DNA from: Streptomyces sp. NBC_01381
Lineage (GTDB): Bacteria; Actinomycetota; Actinomycetes; Streptomycetales; Streptomycetaceae
Assembly (NCBI RefSeq): GCF_026340305.1
Contig: NZ_JAPEPI010000002.1
Location: 2,480,001 to 2,544,000 of the forward strand
Direction of reading: 5' to 3'
DNA: 64,000 nucleotides
Below are positions 8,474 through 16,045 of the stretch, in pieces. The notes beneath the pieces were generated by a model. That model was given only the letters and a program-made list of their open reading frames with translations. It was not told the DNA's origin and did no database searches. Each line of letters opens with the position of its first letter. The first letter of the stretch is position 1. Made by a program: the position numbers and the translations under genes.

Positions 8474-9514
8474 GTGAAACGCCCGAGCTGGCCCTCCTGG
8501 ATGCCGATCGACCCGTACATCTTGGCGTTGCTCGGGACCGTGGGCGTCGCCGCGCTGATTCCCGCGCGCGGCACCGGCGCCGACATCGCCTCCGGGGCCT
8601 CCACCGCGGCGGTATCGCTGCTCTTCTTCCTCTACGGGGCACGGCTCTCCACCCGCGAGGCGCTCGACGGACTCAAGCACTGGCGGCTGCACGTCACCGT
8701 CCTCGCCTGTACGTTCCTCGCCTTCCCGCTGCTCGGGCTCGCGGCCAAGGGACTCGTCCCGTACGTGCTGACCCCCGCCCTCTACAGCGGGTTCCTCTTC
8801 CTGACCCTCGTGCCGTCCACGATCCAGTCGTCGATCGCCTTCACCTCCATGGCGCGCGGCAACGTGCCCGCGGCGATCTGCGCGGGCTCCTTCTCCTCGC
8901 TCGCCGGCATCGTCCTCACCCCGCTGCTCGCGGCCGCGCTGCTCGGCAACAGCGGGGCCGGGTTCTCCGCGGACTCGCTCCTGAAGATCGTGCTGCAGCT
9001 ACTCGCACCCTTCCTCGCGGGACAGTTCCTGCGCCGCTGGATCGGCCGCTTCATCGCCAGGAACAAGAAGGTCCTCGGCCTCGTCGACCGTGGTTCGATC
9101 CTGCTCGTCGTCTACACCGCGTTCAGCGAGGGCATGGTGCAGGGCATCTGGCACCAGGTGACCCCGCTGCGCCTTGTCGCGCTGCTCGGTGTCGAGGCGG
9201 TCCTGCTCGCCGTGATGCTCGCCCTGACCTGGTACGGGGCCAAGCGGCTCGGCTTCGGCCGCGGGGACCGGATCGCCATCCAGTTCGCCGGGTCGAAGAA
9301 GTCCCTGGCCGCCGGACTGCCCATGGCCAGCGTCCTGTTCGGGGCCCAGGCGTCGCTCGCCGTGCTGCCCCTGATGCTCTTCCACCAGATGCAGCTGATG
9401 GTCTGCGCGGTGATCGCCAAGCGGCGCTCGCGCGATCTGGAGGACTTCGTCAGCGAGCCGTCGCGATCCGAAGAGACACGAACCGCGGTCGGTACAGGGA
9501 CACGTTCCGGCTGA
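8474..9514 (+). CDS. Bile acid:sodium symporter (BASS/SBF-like, YfeH type) family protein
   Basis: A 346-aa membrane protein of the BASS superfamily. The start is GTG at 8474 with GGAG just upstream. PIDPYILALLGTVGVAALIP opens the first helix, followed by nine or so hydrophobic segments. Characteristic stretches include LFFLYGARLSTREAL, FLTLVPSTIQSSIAFTSMARGN and FAGSKKSLAAGLPMA. These match the YfeH/SBF-like subgroup, whose substrates are mostly organic anions. The 3' end overlaps the convergent DUF4185-like gene by 65 bp, so the last about 20 residues (SRSEETRTAVGTGTRSG) may not be conserved. Confidence 0.82.
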   Translation: MKRPSWPSWMPIDPYILALLGTVGVAALIPARGTGADIASGASTAAVSLLFFLYGARLSTREALDGLKHWRLHVTVLACTFLAFPLLGLAAKGLVPYVLTPALYSGFLFLTLVPSTIQSSIAFTSMARGNVPAAICAGSFSSLAGIVLTPLLAAALLGNSGAGFSADSLLKIVLQLLAPFLAGQFLRRWIGRFIARNKKVLGLVDRGSILLVVYTAFSEGMVQGIWHQVTPLRLVALLGVEAVLLAVMLALTWYGAKRLGFGRGDRIAIQFAGSKKSLAAGLPMASVLFGAQASLAVLPLMLFHQMQLMVCAVIAKRRSRDLEDFVSEPSRSEETRTAVGTGTRSG

Positions 9515-10706
9515 CGTTCGCCTGCGCGCTCGCCGGCACCGCGTCCAGCCAGTTGACGTCGTAACTGAGCAGCAGCCGCCCGTTCTCGCTGAGCGCCGGA
9601 TGAGCCTGCGGGTTGTACGCGGCCACGTCCTGCCGGACCGCGCCGTCCTTGGGCAGGGGCGGCGCGAAGCTCTTCGTGGGGCCGCGCCACGGGCCGGTGG
9701 GCGAGCAGGCCCAGTAGGAGGTCACGGTGGTCAGGCCCTCGGTGCCCGCGGCCATCGTGAACAGGACGTACGTCCCCTTCACGCGCACCACGGTGAACGC
9801 GCTGCCCACCCCCTTGCGCTCACCGTCACCCAGCACCGACCGCGGCTTCCCGTCCTTCGTCCAGCCCTTGCCGTCCCAGTACCGCCACGCGCCCGGCTCG
9901 GCCAGCCTGCCCTTCGGTACCCGCGCGACGTACGCGTGCGAGGCAGGACGCGCGGCCGCCTGCCCGTCATTGCCGCCGAACACATAGGTCCAGCCGTCGT
10001 CGTCGATCGCGGTGGTGCCGTAGAGCACGCGCTTGTCGGGGTCCGGCACCGACTGCTGGTCGGAGACCTTGACGATGCCCTCGACGCGCAGATCGGGCAG
10101 CGAGAGCGTGGCGACCTCGGTGCCGGTGGGCACGCCGTAGATCCACGGCCCGGTCCCGGTGGCGCGGGTCCACAGCAGGACGCGTACGACGTCGTCCGCC
10201 GAGCCCGGGGAGCGCGGCTCCACCTGCGCCGCCACCGGCCAGCGCCACTGGTTCGGCGCCGGGTCGGGGAAGAGCGGGGCCGGCAGGGTGCGCTGCAGCG
10301 TGCCCGAGCGGGACATCACCACGGCCGAGTTGCGCACCATCGGCGCGGTCGTGTCCCGCCAGGTGTGCGGCTGGCCGACCGGGTTGGGCGGCGCGTGCAC
10401 CTGGCCGAGGAAGGTGTCGGAGAACAGCCACAGGAGCCGCCCGTCCGGGAGGCGCACCGAATGGGTGCCGTCCCCGCCGGTCCAGTCGTCCGCGCGCGCC
10501 GTGTCGTCGCCGTACCGGGCGAACGCCCCGGTGGTCCGCTCGTCGGCCGACCAGGAGGAGACCGTGCGCGCCTCGCATGCCGGACCGCCCTCCCGGTCGT
10601 CCGGGAGGGCGGTGAGCAGCACGGCCGCGCAGACCAGGGCGAGCAGCAGGACCAGCGTGGTCCTGCGCGCGCCCCAGCCGGTGCGGGGAGCTCGTTCGGC
10701 GGGCAC
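9450..10706 (-). CDS. Secreted/anchored DUF4185/DUF5005-like beta-propeller protein
   Basis: A 418-aa protein with a basic N-terminus and one hydrophobic segment (TTLVLLLALVCAAVLLTALP), consistent with a signal anchor. The outer domain has WTGGDGTHSVRLPDGRLLWL and FSDTFLG, features of DUF4185/DUF5005 proteins, which have glycosidase-like propeller folds. The start is GTG at 10704-10706, with no clear ribosome site. It lies 10 bp after the sialidase stop, so translational coupling is likely. The pairing suggests a surface role in glycan processing; the activity is unknown. The 3' end overlaps the convergent symporter. Confidence 0.7.
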   Translation of the reverse strand: MPAERAPRTGWGARRTTLVLLLALVCAAVLLTALPDDREGGPACEARTVSSWSADERTTGAFARYGDDTARADDWTGGDGTHSVRLPDGRLLWLFSDTFLGQVHAPPNPVGQPHTWRDTTAPMVRNSAVVMSRSGTLQRTLPAPLFPDPAPNQWRWPVAAQVEPRSPGSADDVVRVLLWTRATGTGPWIYGVPTGTEVATLSLPDLRVEGIVKVSDQQSVPDPDKRVLYGTTAIDDDGWTYVFGGNDGQAAARPASHAYVARVPKGRLAEPGAWRYWDGKGWTKDGKPRSVLGDGERKGVGSAFTVVRVKGTYVLFTMAAGTEGLTTVTSYWACSPTGPWRGPTKSFAPPLPKDGAVRQDVAAYNPQAHPALSENGRLLLSYDVNWLDAVPASAQANVSRNVSLYRPRFVSLRIATAR

Positions 10707-10716
10707 GAGCGGGACG

Positions 10717-12615
10717 TTAGTTGCTCGCGCGGATGTGGTCCATGGGAAGCCATGCGACGGTGTCCCGCGTCACAGGAGCCTTCGCGGCCCCGTCCTTCCC
10801 CAGTTCCACGAGCTCCGCGTCGCTCAACGCCCGGTCGAAGACGCGCACCTCATCGATCGAGCCGCTGAAATGGGCGCGGCTGTCGACCCGCTGGCCGACA
10901 TGGAAGCCGTACGCCGAATTGCGGGTGACCGTGCCCGGCACATCGGCGGTACTGATCCCCGTACCGTCGACGGAGAGCGTCAGCTGCCCGCCGCCCCTGC
11001 GCAGCGCGATGTGGTGCCACTGGCCGTCGTTGTACGCGCCCGTGGTGCGCACGGAGGCCGACCTCGGCGGGGTCGCCCCGTCGCGCGTGGTGATCAGGCC
11101 CGTGACACGGTTGCTCGCGGGCTCACCGCGCAGCCACACCTGCGGCTGATTGGTGCCGATACCGCCCATCCACAGCAGCGGCTGCTCACCGCTGGTCGCG
11201 GAGTAGCGGAACCACAGCGATGCGGTGAAGTCCTTTGTGCCGAGCGGGAGTTGGCTTCGGTAGGGCAGCCGGACGGCGTCGTCCGTGCCGTCGAAGGCGA
11301 CGGCCTTGCCGAAGCGGCCTTCGGTCGACGCCGCCCCGCCGAGCACGGCGGCGGGCTTCGCCCGCGGCGCACGGTCGGCGGTCGTCGGGTCCGGGCCGCG
11401 GCGCGGCTGCAGCCAGTCCTCGGTGAAGCGCGCGAAGCGGATCTCGTCGCGGGCGTCGACAGCCCCGCCCTCGTACATCAGACCCACGTGCCCGTCGTCG
11501 GCCCGCACCAGGTCCGAGTAGCCGGACCAGTCCGTGGTGACCGTCGTGCCGCGGTCCACGCTGTCCCAGGTGCGGCCGCCGTCGTACGAGGAGCGGATCT
11601 GCATCGTGCGGCGGCGGTCCGGGTCACCCGGGCAGGCGAGCAGCATCCGCTTGCCGAACTGGAGCGTGGCGCCCTGCACTTGGGGCGTATAGAGGTCGGG
11701 GATGGCCTTGAACGGCGCGGTGAAGGAGCCCCCGCCGTCGCGGCTGATGGTGTGGGTGCGATGCCCGAGATCGGTGCCGTCCTGCTCGCGCCCGCTGACG
11801 TAGACCGCCCCGTCGGGGCGCTCCGTGATCGTCATCTCGGACGGCTTCTGGCGGAACGTGCCGTCTTCAGGTATCGGGTACGAGTCCTTGGCGCCGATCT
11901 TCCAGTTCTTGCCGCCGTCGTCGCTGACGATCAGGGCCGCGTGGTTGGCGGTGACCCGACTGCCGTCCCACGTCTCGGTGTTGGCGGTGAACACGAGCCG
12001 GCCCGCGTGCTTGCCGCGGGTGAGCTGGAGGCCGTGCACGGGCCCCGTCGCGTACCAGGAGTTCCAGTCCTTGGGGAGGATCTGGTCGCTCAGGTCGCGC
12101 GGCGCCGACCAGCTGCGGCCGTCGTCGTCGCTGTACTGCAGGTGCGGCGTGCGGTCGCAGGGCACGGCGCAGTTCAGCCCGTCCGTGCGGCCCGTGTTGT
12201 ACGTCTCCGCCAGGACGATGCGGCCGGTCCTGCGGTCCACGATCGGGGCGGGGTTGCCGTGGGTGTCGCCCGCGCCCTCATTGATGACCTGGAGCGGACT
12301 CCAGGTGCGGCCGCCGTCGTGCGACCGCTTGACGACGATGTCTATGTCGCCCGCGTCGCTGCAGTCGTTGACCCGCCCCTCGGCGAACGCGAGAAGCGTG
12401 CCCTTCACCGTCCTCACGACGGCGGGGATGCGATAGCAGGCGTACCCGGGGTCCTGCGAGGCCTTGAACAGGACCTGCTGCTCGAACTCCGTCGCGGGGG
12501 CGTCGGGGGCGGCCTGCGCGGACGGCGCGGGCAGCAGCGCGCCGAAGGCGACGAGGGTTAACGCGGTCGCGGCCGTTCGGAGTGATCTGAGGCGTACACG
12601 GAGACCTGATGGCAT
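10717..12615 (-). CDS. Secreted exo-alpha-sialidase (GH33) with C-terminal LamG domain
   Basis: A 632-aa secreted hydrolase predicted to remove terminal sialic acids from glycans. The ATG at 12613-12615 has GGAGGG upstream and begins a Sec signal ending near PSAQAAPDA. The sialidase arginine motif YRIP lies near residue 60. Five Asp-boxes can be read: SHDGGRTW (near 98), SDDDGRSW, SDDGGKNW, SRDGGGSF and SYDGGRTW. A concanavalin/LamG-like domain fills about residues 420-610 (FTASLWFRYS, GQWHHIALRRGGG). It is co-oriented with the DUF4185-like gene downstream. Confidence 0.9.
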   Translation of the reverse strand: MPSGLRVRLRSLRTAATALTLVAFGALLPAPSAQAAPDAPATEFEQQVLFKASQDPGYACYRIPAVVRTVKGTLLAFAEGRVNDCSDAGDIDIVVKRSHDGGRTWSPLQVINEGAGDTHGNPAPIVDRRTGRIVLAETYNTGRTDGLNCAVPCDRTPHLQYSDDDGRSWSAPRDLSDQILPKDWNSWYATGPVHGLQLTRGKHAGRLVFTANTETWDGSRVTANHAALIVSDDGGKNWKIGAKDSYPIPEDGTFRQKPSEMTITERPDGAVYVSGREQDGTDLGHRTHTISRDGGGSFTAPFKAIPDLYTPQVQGATLQFGKRMLLACPGDPDRRRTMQIRSSYDGGRTWDSVDRGTTVTTDWSGYSDLVRADDGHVGLMYEGGAVDARDEIRFARFTEDWLQPRRGPDPTTADRAPRAKPAAVLGGAASTEGRFGKAVAFDGTDDAVRLPYRSQLPLGTKDFTASLWFRYSATSGEQPLLWMGGIGTNQPQVWLRGEPASNRVTGLITTRDGATPPRSASVRTTGAYNDGQWHHIALRRGGGQLTLSVDGTGISTADVPGTVTRNSAYGFHVGQRVDSRAHFSGSIDEVRVFDRALSDAELVELGKDGAAKAPVTRDTVAWLPMDHIRASN

Positions 12616-12640
12616 GGTGCGGTCCACCCTCCAAGGTGAC

Positions 12641-12665
12641 TGGACATCCTGACATCCCACGTCCA
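12641..12665. promoter_or_regulatory. Repeat-rich sialidase promoter element
   Basis: TGGAC (12641-12645) and GTCCA (12661-12665) form an inverted repeat. Inside it GACATCC occurs twice, at 12643-12649 and 12651-12657. The element lies 26 bp upstream of the sialidase start, where a repressor would block transcription. The regulator is not encoded nearby. Confidence 0.35.
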
Positions 12666-12738
12666 ACGTGCGTCACAGACGCTACTTGGGGCGTTCGGCA
12701 CCCCACAAGAAGCGCGCGATGGGTGAATGCGCGTCACC

Positions 12739-12787
12739 TGGTCAGGGGATCGGAACGACTTTGGTCAGGGGATCAGGACGACCTTCC
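12739..12787. repeat. 23-24 bp tandem duplication of the reductase stop region
   Basis: Two adjacent near-identical copies of TGGTCAGGGGATC(G/A)GAACGACTT cover the end of the quinone oxidoreductase gene. The genic copy encodes the terminal KVVLIP and stop. The outer copy can read KVVPIP-stop in a shifted frame. It looks like a slippage duplication. Confidence 0.6.
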
Positions 12788-13688
12788 CGAGGTTGCTCCG
12801 CGCCTCGATCACCGCGTGCGCCTTCGCCGCGTCGTCCAGCGCGAACCTCGCGTGCACGGCGGGCCGCAGCGCGCCCCTGGAGAAGAGCCGCCACAGCTCC
12901 TGCCGCCACGTCTCGTACAGCTCGGGCTTCCCGCGCGCGATGAGCCCCATCTGGAAGCCGATCACCGACTTGGCGCCCACGAGCAGGTCGTACGCCTGGA
13001 CCGTGCCGCCGCCCGAGCTGTACGCGACGAGCCGCCCGTGCGGCGCGAGTGCCCGTACGGCGGGGGACAGGAGTTCGCCGCCGACGGCGTCGAGGGCGTA
13101 GTCGACCGGCTCGCCCCACGCCTCTTCCTCGTACGTGACGACCTCATCGGCGCCGAGCGAGCGCACGAAGTCCGCCTTGGCGGGTCCGGAGACGGCCCCC
13201 ACGACCCGGCTCGCGCCCCTCAGTCGGGCCAGCTGCAGGGCGAGATGACCGACTCCGCTCGCCGCGGCCGTGACGAGTGCGGCCTCGCCCCGCTCGGGCC
13301 GTGCGGCGTCGAGTGCGCCGTAGGCGACGAGGCCGCTGCGGACGAGCGCGACCGCGTCGGTGGCGCTTGCTCCATCGGGGACGGGTGAGGCCATGGCCTG
13401 GTTCAGGAGGGCGTAGTCCGCATAGCCGTGGCCGAAGACGAGCCCCGTGACGCGATCGCCGGGCGCGTACGCCGTCACGCCCTCACCGACCGCGATCACC
13501 TCTCCGGCGATCTCGCCGCCGAGTGCGACCGGTTCGCGGGACTCGCGGACCTTGCGGACGACGGGGAGCGTGACGCCGATCGCCTCGGCCCGGACGAGGA
13601 GTTCACCCGCGCCGGGCACCGGTACGGGCGCCTCCTCCAGGAACAGCACCTCGGGGCCACCGCTGTGTTCGTACCGAACGCGACGCAT
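12765..13688 (-). CDS. Zinc-type alcohol dehydrogenase-like NADPH:quinone oxidoreductase
   Basis: A 307-aa MDR-superfamily reductase. The GroES-like N-terminal half (MRRVRYEHSGGPEVLFLEEA) is followed by a Rossmann domain with AASGVGHLALQLARLRGA. The catalytic zinc ligands of true alcohol dehydrogenases are absent, fitting the quinone oxidoreductase subgroup. Of two adjacent ATGs, the second (13686-13688) is preferred because GGAG lies six bases before it. The gene is divergent from a MarR regulator across two palindromes, so it is a likely target of that repressor, for example in electrophile or quinone stress. Confidence 0.85.
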   Translation of the reverse strand: MRRVRYEHSGGPEVLFLEEAPVPVPGAGELLVRAEAIGVTLPVVRKVRESREPVALGGEIAGEVIAVGEGVTAYAPGDRVTGLVFGHGYADYALLNQAMASPVPDGASATDAVALVRSGLVAYGALDAARPERGEAALVTAAASGVGHLALQLARLRGASRVVGAVSGPAKADFVRSLGADEVVTYEEEAWGEPVDYALDAVGGELLSPAVRALAPHGRLVAYSSGGGTVQAYDLLVGAKSVIGFQMGLIARGKPELYETWRQELWRLFSRGALRPAVHARFALDDAAKAHAVIEARSNLGKVVLIP

Positions 13689-13710
13689 GCGCATCTCCAG
13701 AGAAAGGGGA

Positions 13711-13729
13711 TCGTTGGGAGTCCCAACGA
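13711..13729. promoter_or_regulatory. MarR operator candidate O1 (perfect 19-bp palindrome)
   Basis: TCGTTGGGAGTCCCAACGA is a perfect inverted repeat with a single central base. It extends by one more matched pair on each side. It lies just upstream of the reductase start in the divergent promoter, and its centre is 30 bp from the second site. Confidence 0.7.
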
Positions 13730-13740
13730 TACTCACACTT

Positions 13741-13759
13741 TCATTGGGGAGTCCAATGA
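13741..13759. promoter_or_regulatory. MarR operator candidate O2
   Basis: TCATTGGGGAGTCCAATGA shares the design of O1, with arms TCATTGG and CCAATGA. It sits 20 bp upstream of the marR-like start. Two sites three helical turns apart suggest that the encoded MarR protein represses both divergent genes. Confidence 0.65.
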
Positions 13760-13779
13760 TTCTCGGATAGGCTCGTCCC

Positions 13780-14238
13780 ATGCCCACGACCCCGCCCGCC
13801 CCCAGCGGCATCCGCACCCTCCCCAGCTGGCTCCTCGGCCGCACGGCGGCCCGTGGCCGAGGCCTCGTCGCCGAGGCCCTCGCGGAAGAGGACATGAAGA
13901 TGTGGCACCACGTGGTGCTCTCGGCCGTGGCCGATCAGGGCCCCGTCGCGCAGGCCGCCCTCGGCCGCAGCATCCAGCTCGACCCCAAGGACCTGGTGGG
14001 CGTCATCAACGACCTCCAGGACGCCGGCCTCGTCCTGCGCGCACCCGACCCCACCGACCGCCGCAAGAACGCGATCACGATCACGGAGGATGGCAAGCGC
14101 ACCCTCGACCGCTGTGCCGAGGCCGCGCGGCGGGCCAACGACGAACTGCTCGCGCCTCTTTCGGCCACGGAGCGGAAGCAGTTCCTCGCACTGCTGACCC
14201 GGATCTCGGGCATCGAGGCGCAGGACATCGAGGCGTAG
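13780..14238 (+). CDS. MarR-family transcriptional regulator
   Basis: A 152-aa winged-helix regulator of normal MarR length. The wHTH core is seen in VLSAVADQGPVAQAALGRSI, the recognition region LDPKDLVGVINDLQDAGLVL, and the wing RAPDPTDRRKNAITITEDGK. The ATG at 13780 follows the O2 palindrome closely. Divergence from the quinone oxidoreductase and the paired palindromes suggest autoregulation and repression of the reductase, probably relieved by a phenolic or oxidising ligand. Confidence 0.88.
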   Translation: MPTTPPAPSGIRTLPSWLLGRTAARGRGLVAEALAEEDMKMWHHVVLSAVADQGPVAQAALGRSIQLDPKDLVGVINDLQDAGLVLRAPDPTDRRKNAITITEDGKRTLDRCAEAARRANDELLAPLSATERKQFLALLTRISGIEAQDIEA

Positions 14239-14259
14239 AGCATCAAACCGTGCGGGGCC

Positions 14260-14304
14260 GGGACCCCGCCGGCGCAGGGGGCGCTCCCCGCCGGCCGGGG
14301 TCCC
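14260..14304. terminator. Convergent-gene terminator hairpin
   Basis: GGGACCCC (14260-14267) pairs with GGGGTCCC (14297-14304), with further GC-rich pairing inside. It lies between the convergent marR-like and fdhD stops and could stop both transcripts. Confidence 0.5.
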
Positions 14305-14330
14305 GCCGCCGTGCAGCGGGGAGCCGCCGG

Positions 14331-15179
14331 TCAGCCCTGGGAGGCCGCGGCCCGCACGGCGATCCGGTGCTCGCCCGCGTACACGTTCATGGAGGAGCCG
14401 CGCAGGAAGCCGACCAGGGTGAGACCGGTCTCGGCGGCGAGATCGACGGCCAGGGAGGAGGGCGCCGAGACGGCCGCGAGCACCGGAATGCCCGCCATCA
14501 CCGCCTTCTGCGCCAGCTCGAAGGAGGCACGGCCCGAGACGAGCAGCACGGCCCGCGACAGCGGAAGCCGGCCGTCCTGCAAGGCGCGCCCGACGAGCTT
14601 GTCGACCGCGTTGTGCCGGCCCACGTCCTCCCGGATGTCGAGGAGTTCCCCCTCCTCGGAGAAGAGCGCCGCCGCGTGCAGGCCCCCGGTCCGGTCGAAG
14701 ACGCGCTGCGCCGCGCGCAGTCGGTCGGGGAGGCCCGCGAGCAGCTCGGTCCCGAGCCGGACCGGGGGAGCGTCGGAGATCGGAAAGCGCGCCGTGGTGC
14801 GCACGGCGTCCAGACTGGCCTTCCCGCACAGGCCGCAGGACGAGGTCGTGTACACGTTGCGTTCGAGGGTGATGTCGGGCAGGACGAGCCCCGGGGCGGT
14901 CTTCACGTCGACCACGTTGTACGTGTTCGATCCGTCGGCGGTCGCCCCCGCGCAGTAGACGATGGACTGCAGCTCGTCGGCCGAGCCGAGCACCCCCTCG
15001 CTCACCAGGAAGCCCGCCGCCAACGCGAAGTCGTCACCCGGCGTCCGCATGGTGATGGCAAGCGGCTTCCCGTTGAGCCGGATCTCCAGCGGCTCCTCCG
15101 CGACCAGGGTGTCGGGCCGCTCGCTGACGGCGCCGTCCCGGATGCGGAGGACGCGGCGGCGCTCCGTGACTCGTCCCAT
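14331..15179 (-). CDS. fdhD: Formate dehydrogenase accessory sulfurtransferase FdhD
   Basis: A 282-aa FdhD protein, which transfers sulfur from a cysteine desulfurase to the molybdenum cofactor of formate dehydrogenase. The characteristic CGLCG, carrying the sulfur-transfer cysteines, is at about residues 115-119. Other family features are EEPLEIRLNGKPLAI, FDRTGGLHAAALF, EDVGRHNAVDKLVG and VLLVSGRASFELAQKA. It is the last gene of the fdh operon and starts 5 bp after the Fe-S subunit stop. Its presence supports the assignment of the upstream Mo enzyme as formate dehydrogenase rather than another molybdopterin oxidoreductase. Confidence 0.95.
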   Translation of the reverse strand: MGRVTERRRVLRIRDGAVSERPDTLVAEEPLEIRLNGKPLAITMRTPGDDFALAAGFLVSEGVLGSADELQSIVYCAGATADGSNTYNVVDVKTAPGLVLPDITLERNVYTTSSCGLCGKASLDAVRTTARFPISDAPPVRLGTELLAGLPDRLRAAQRVFDRTGGLHAAALFSEEGELLDIREDVGRHNAVDKLVGRALQDGRLPLSRAVLLVSGRASFELAQKAVMAGIPVLAAVSAPSSLAVDLAAETGLTLVGFLRGSSMNVYAGEHRIAVRAAASQG

Positions 15180-15184
15180 GTCGA

Positions 15185-16045
15185 TCAGTCCCGGTTCTGT
15201 ACGTGCTGGTAGCCGAAGCGGCCCTTGATGCAGAGGTTGCCGTGGGTCACCGGATTGTCGTGCGGAGAGGTGACCTTCACGATGTCATTGTCCTGCACGT
15301 GCAGGGTCAGGTTGCAGCCGACTCCGCAGTACGCGCACACCGTCGTCGTCTCGGTCTGCGCCGCCTCGTCCCACGTACCGGCGGCCCGCATGTCGAACTC
15401 CGACTTGAAGCTGAGGGCGCCCGTCGGGCAGACCTCGATGCAGTTCCCGCAGTACACGCACGCGGAGTCGGTCAGCGGCGCGTCGTGCTCGACGGCGATC
15501 CGCGCGTCGAAGCCACGGCCGGCCACGGAGATCGCGAAGGTGTTCTGCCACTGGTCGCCGCAGGCGTCGACGCACTTGTAGCAGAGGATGCACTTGTCGT
15601 AGTCGCGGACGTAGAGGTCGTTGTCGACCTTCGGCTCCTCGTTCAGGCGGGCCGCGTCCGGGCCGAAGCGGTCGGGCTTCGCCTCGTACTCCTTGAGCCA
15701 GCCCGCGACCTTCGGGGTCGTCGACAGGTCGACGGACGAGGCGAGGAGTTCGAGGACGACCTTGCGGCTGTGCCGGGTGCGTTCGGTGTCGGTGCGCACG
15801 CTCATCCCGGGCTCGGCCTTGCGCGAGCAGGCAGGGGCGAGCGTCCGAGCACCCTCCACCTCGACGACACACACCCGGCAGGCGTTCTTCGGGGCGAGGG
15901 TGTCGCCCTCGCAGAGGGTCGGAACGTCCTTGCCCGCGGCCCGGCACGCGTCGAGGATGGTCGACCCCTCCGGCACCCGGACGTCCTGCCCGTCGAGGGT
16001 GAACTCGACGAGGCGGCGCGGGATTCCCAGCGGTACGGCGGTCAC
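15185..16045 (-). CDS. Formate dehydrogenase Fe-S subunit: NuoG-like N-terminus plus the Fe4S4 cap of FdhA
   Basis: A 286-aa electron-transfer protein. It begins at GTG 16043-16045, overlapping the NuoEF stop by 4 bp (GTGA). In order it has a 2Fe-2S ferredoxin domain (LCEGDTLAPKNACRVCVVEV), a bacterial-type double 4Fe-4S ferredoxin (CILCYKCVDAC, CVYCGNCIEVCP), and at the C-terminus the molybdopterin oxidoreductase Fe4S4 motif (CAYCGVGCNL ... LCIKGRFGYQHV). In one-piece FdhA proteins this last domain continues directly into the Mo-binding domain. Here it stops at VQNRD, and the continuation is a separate gene (18133-20055). The two products presumably associate. Confidence 0.88.
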   Translation of the reverse strand: MTAVPLGIPRRLVEFTLDGQDVRVPEGSTILDACRAAGKDVPTLCEGDTLAPKNACRVCVVEVEGARTLAPACSRKAEPGMSVRTDTERTRHSRKVVLELLASSVDLSTTPKVAGWLKEYEAKPDRFGPDAARLNEEPKVDNDLYVRDYDKCILCYKCVDACGDQWQNTFAISVAGRGFDARIAVEHDAPLTDSACVYCGNCIEVCPTGALSFKSEFDMRAAGTWDEAAQTETTTVCAYCGVGCNLTLHVQDNDIVKVTSPHDNPVTHGNLCIKGRFGYQHVQNRD

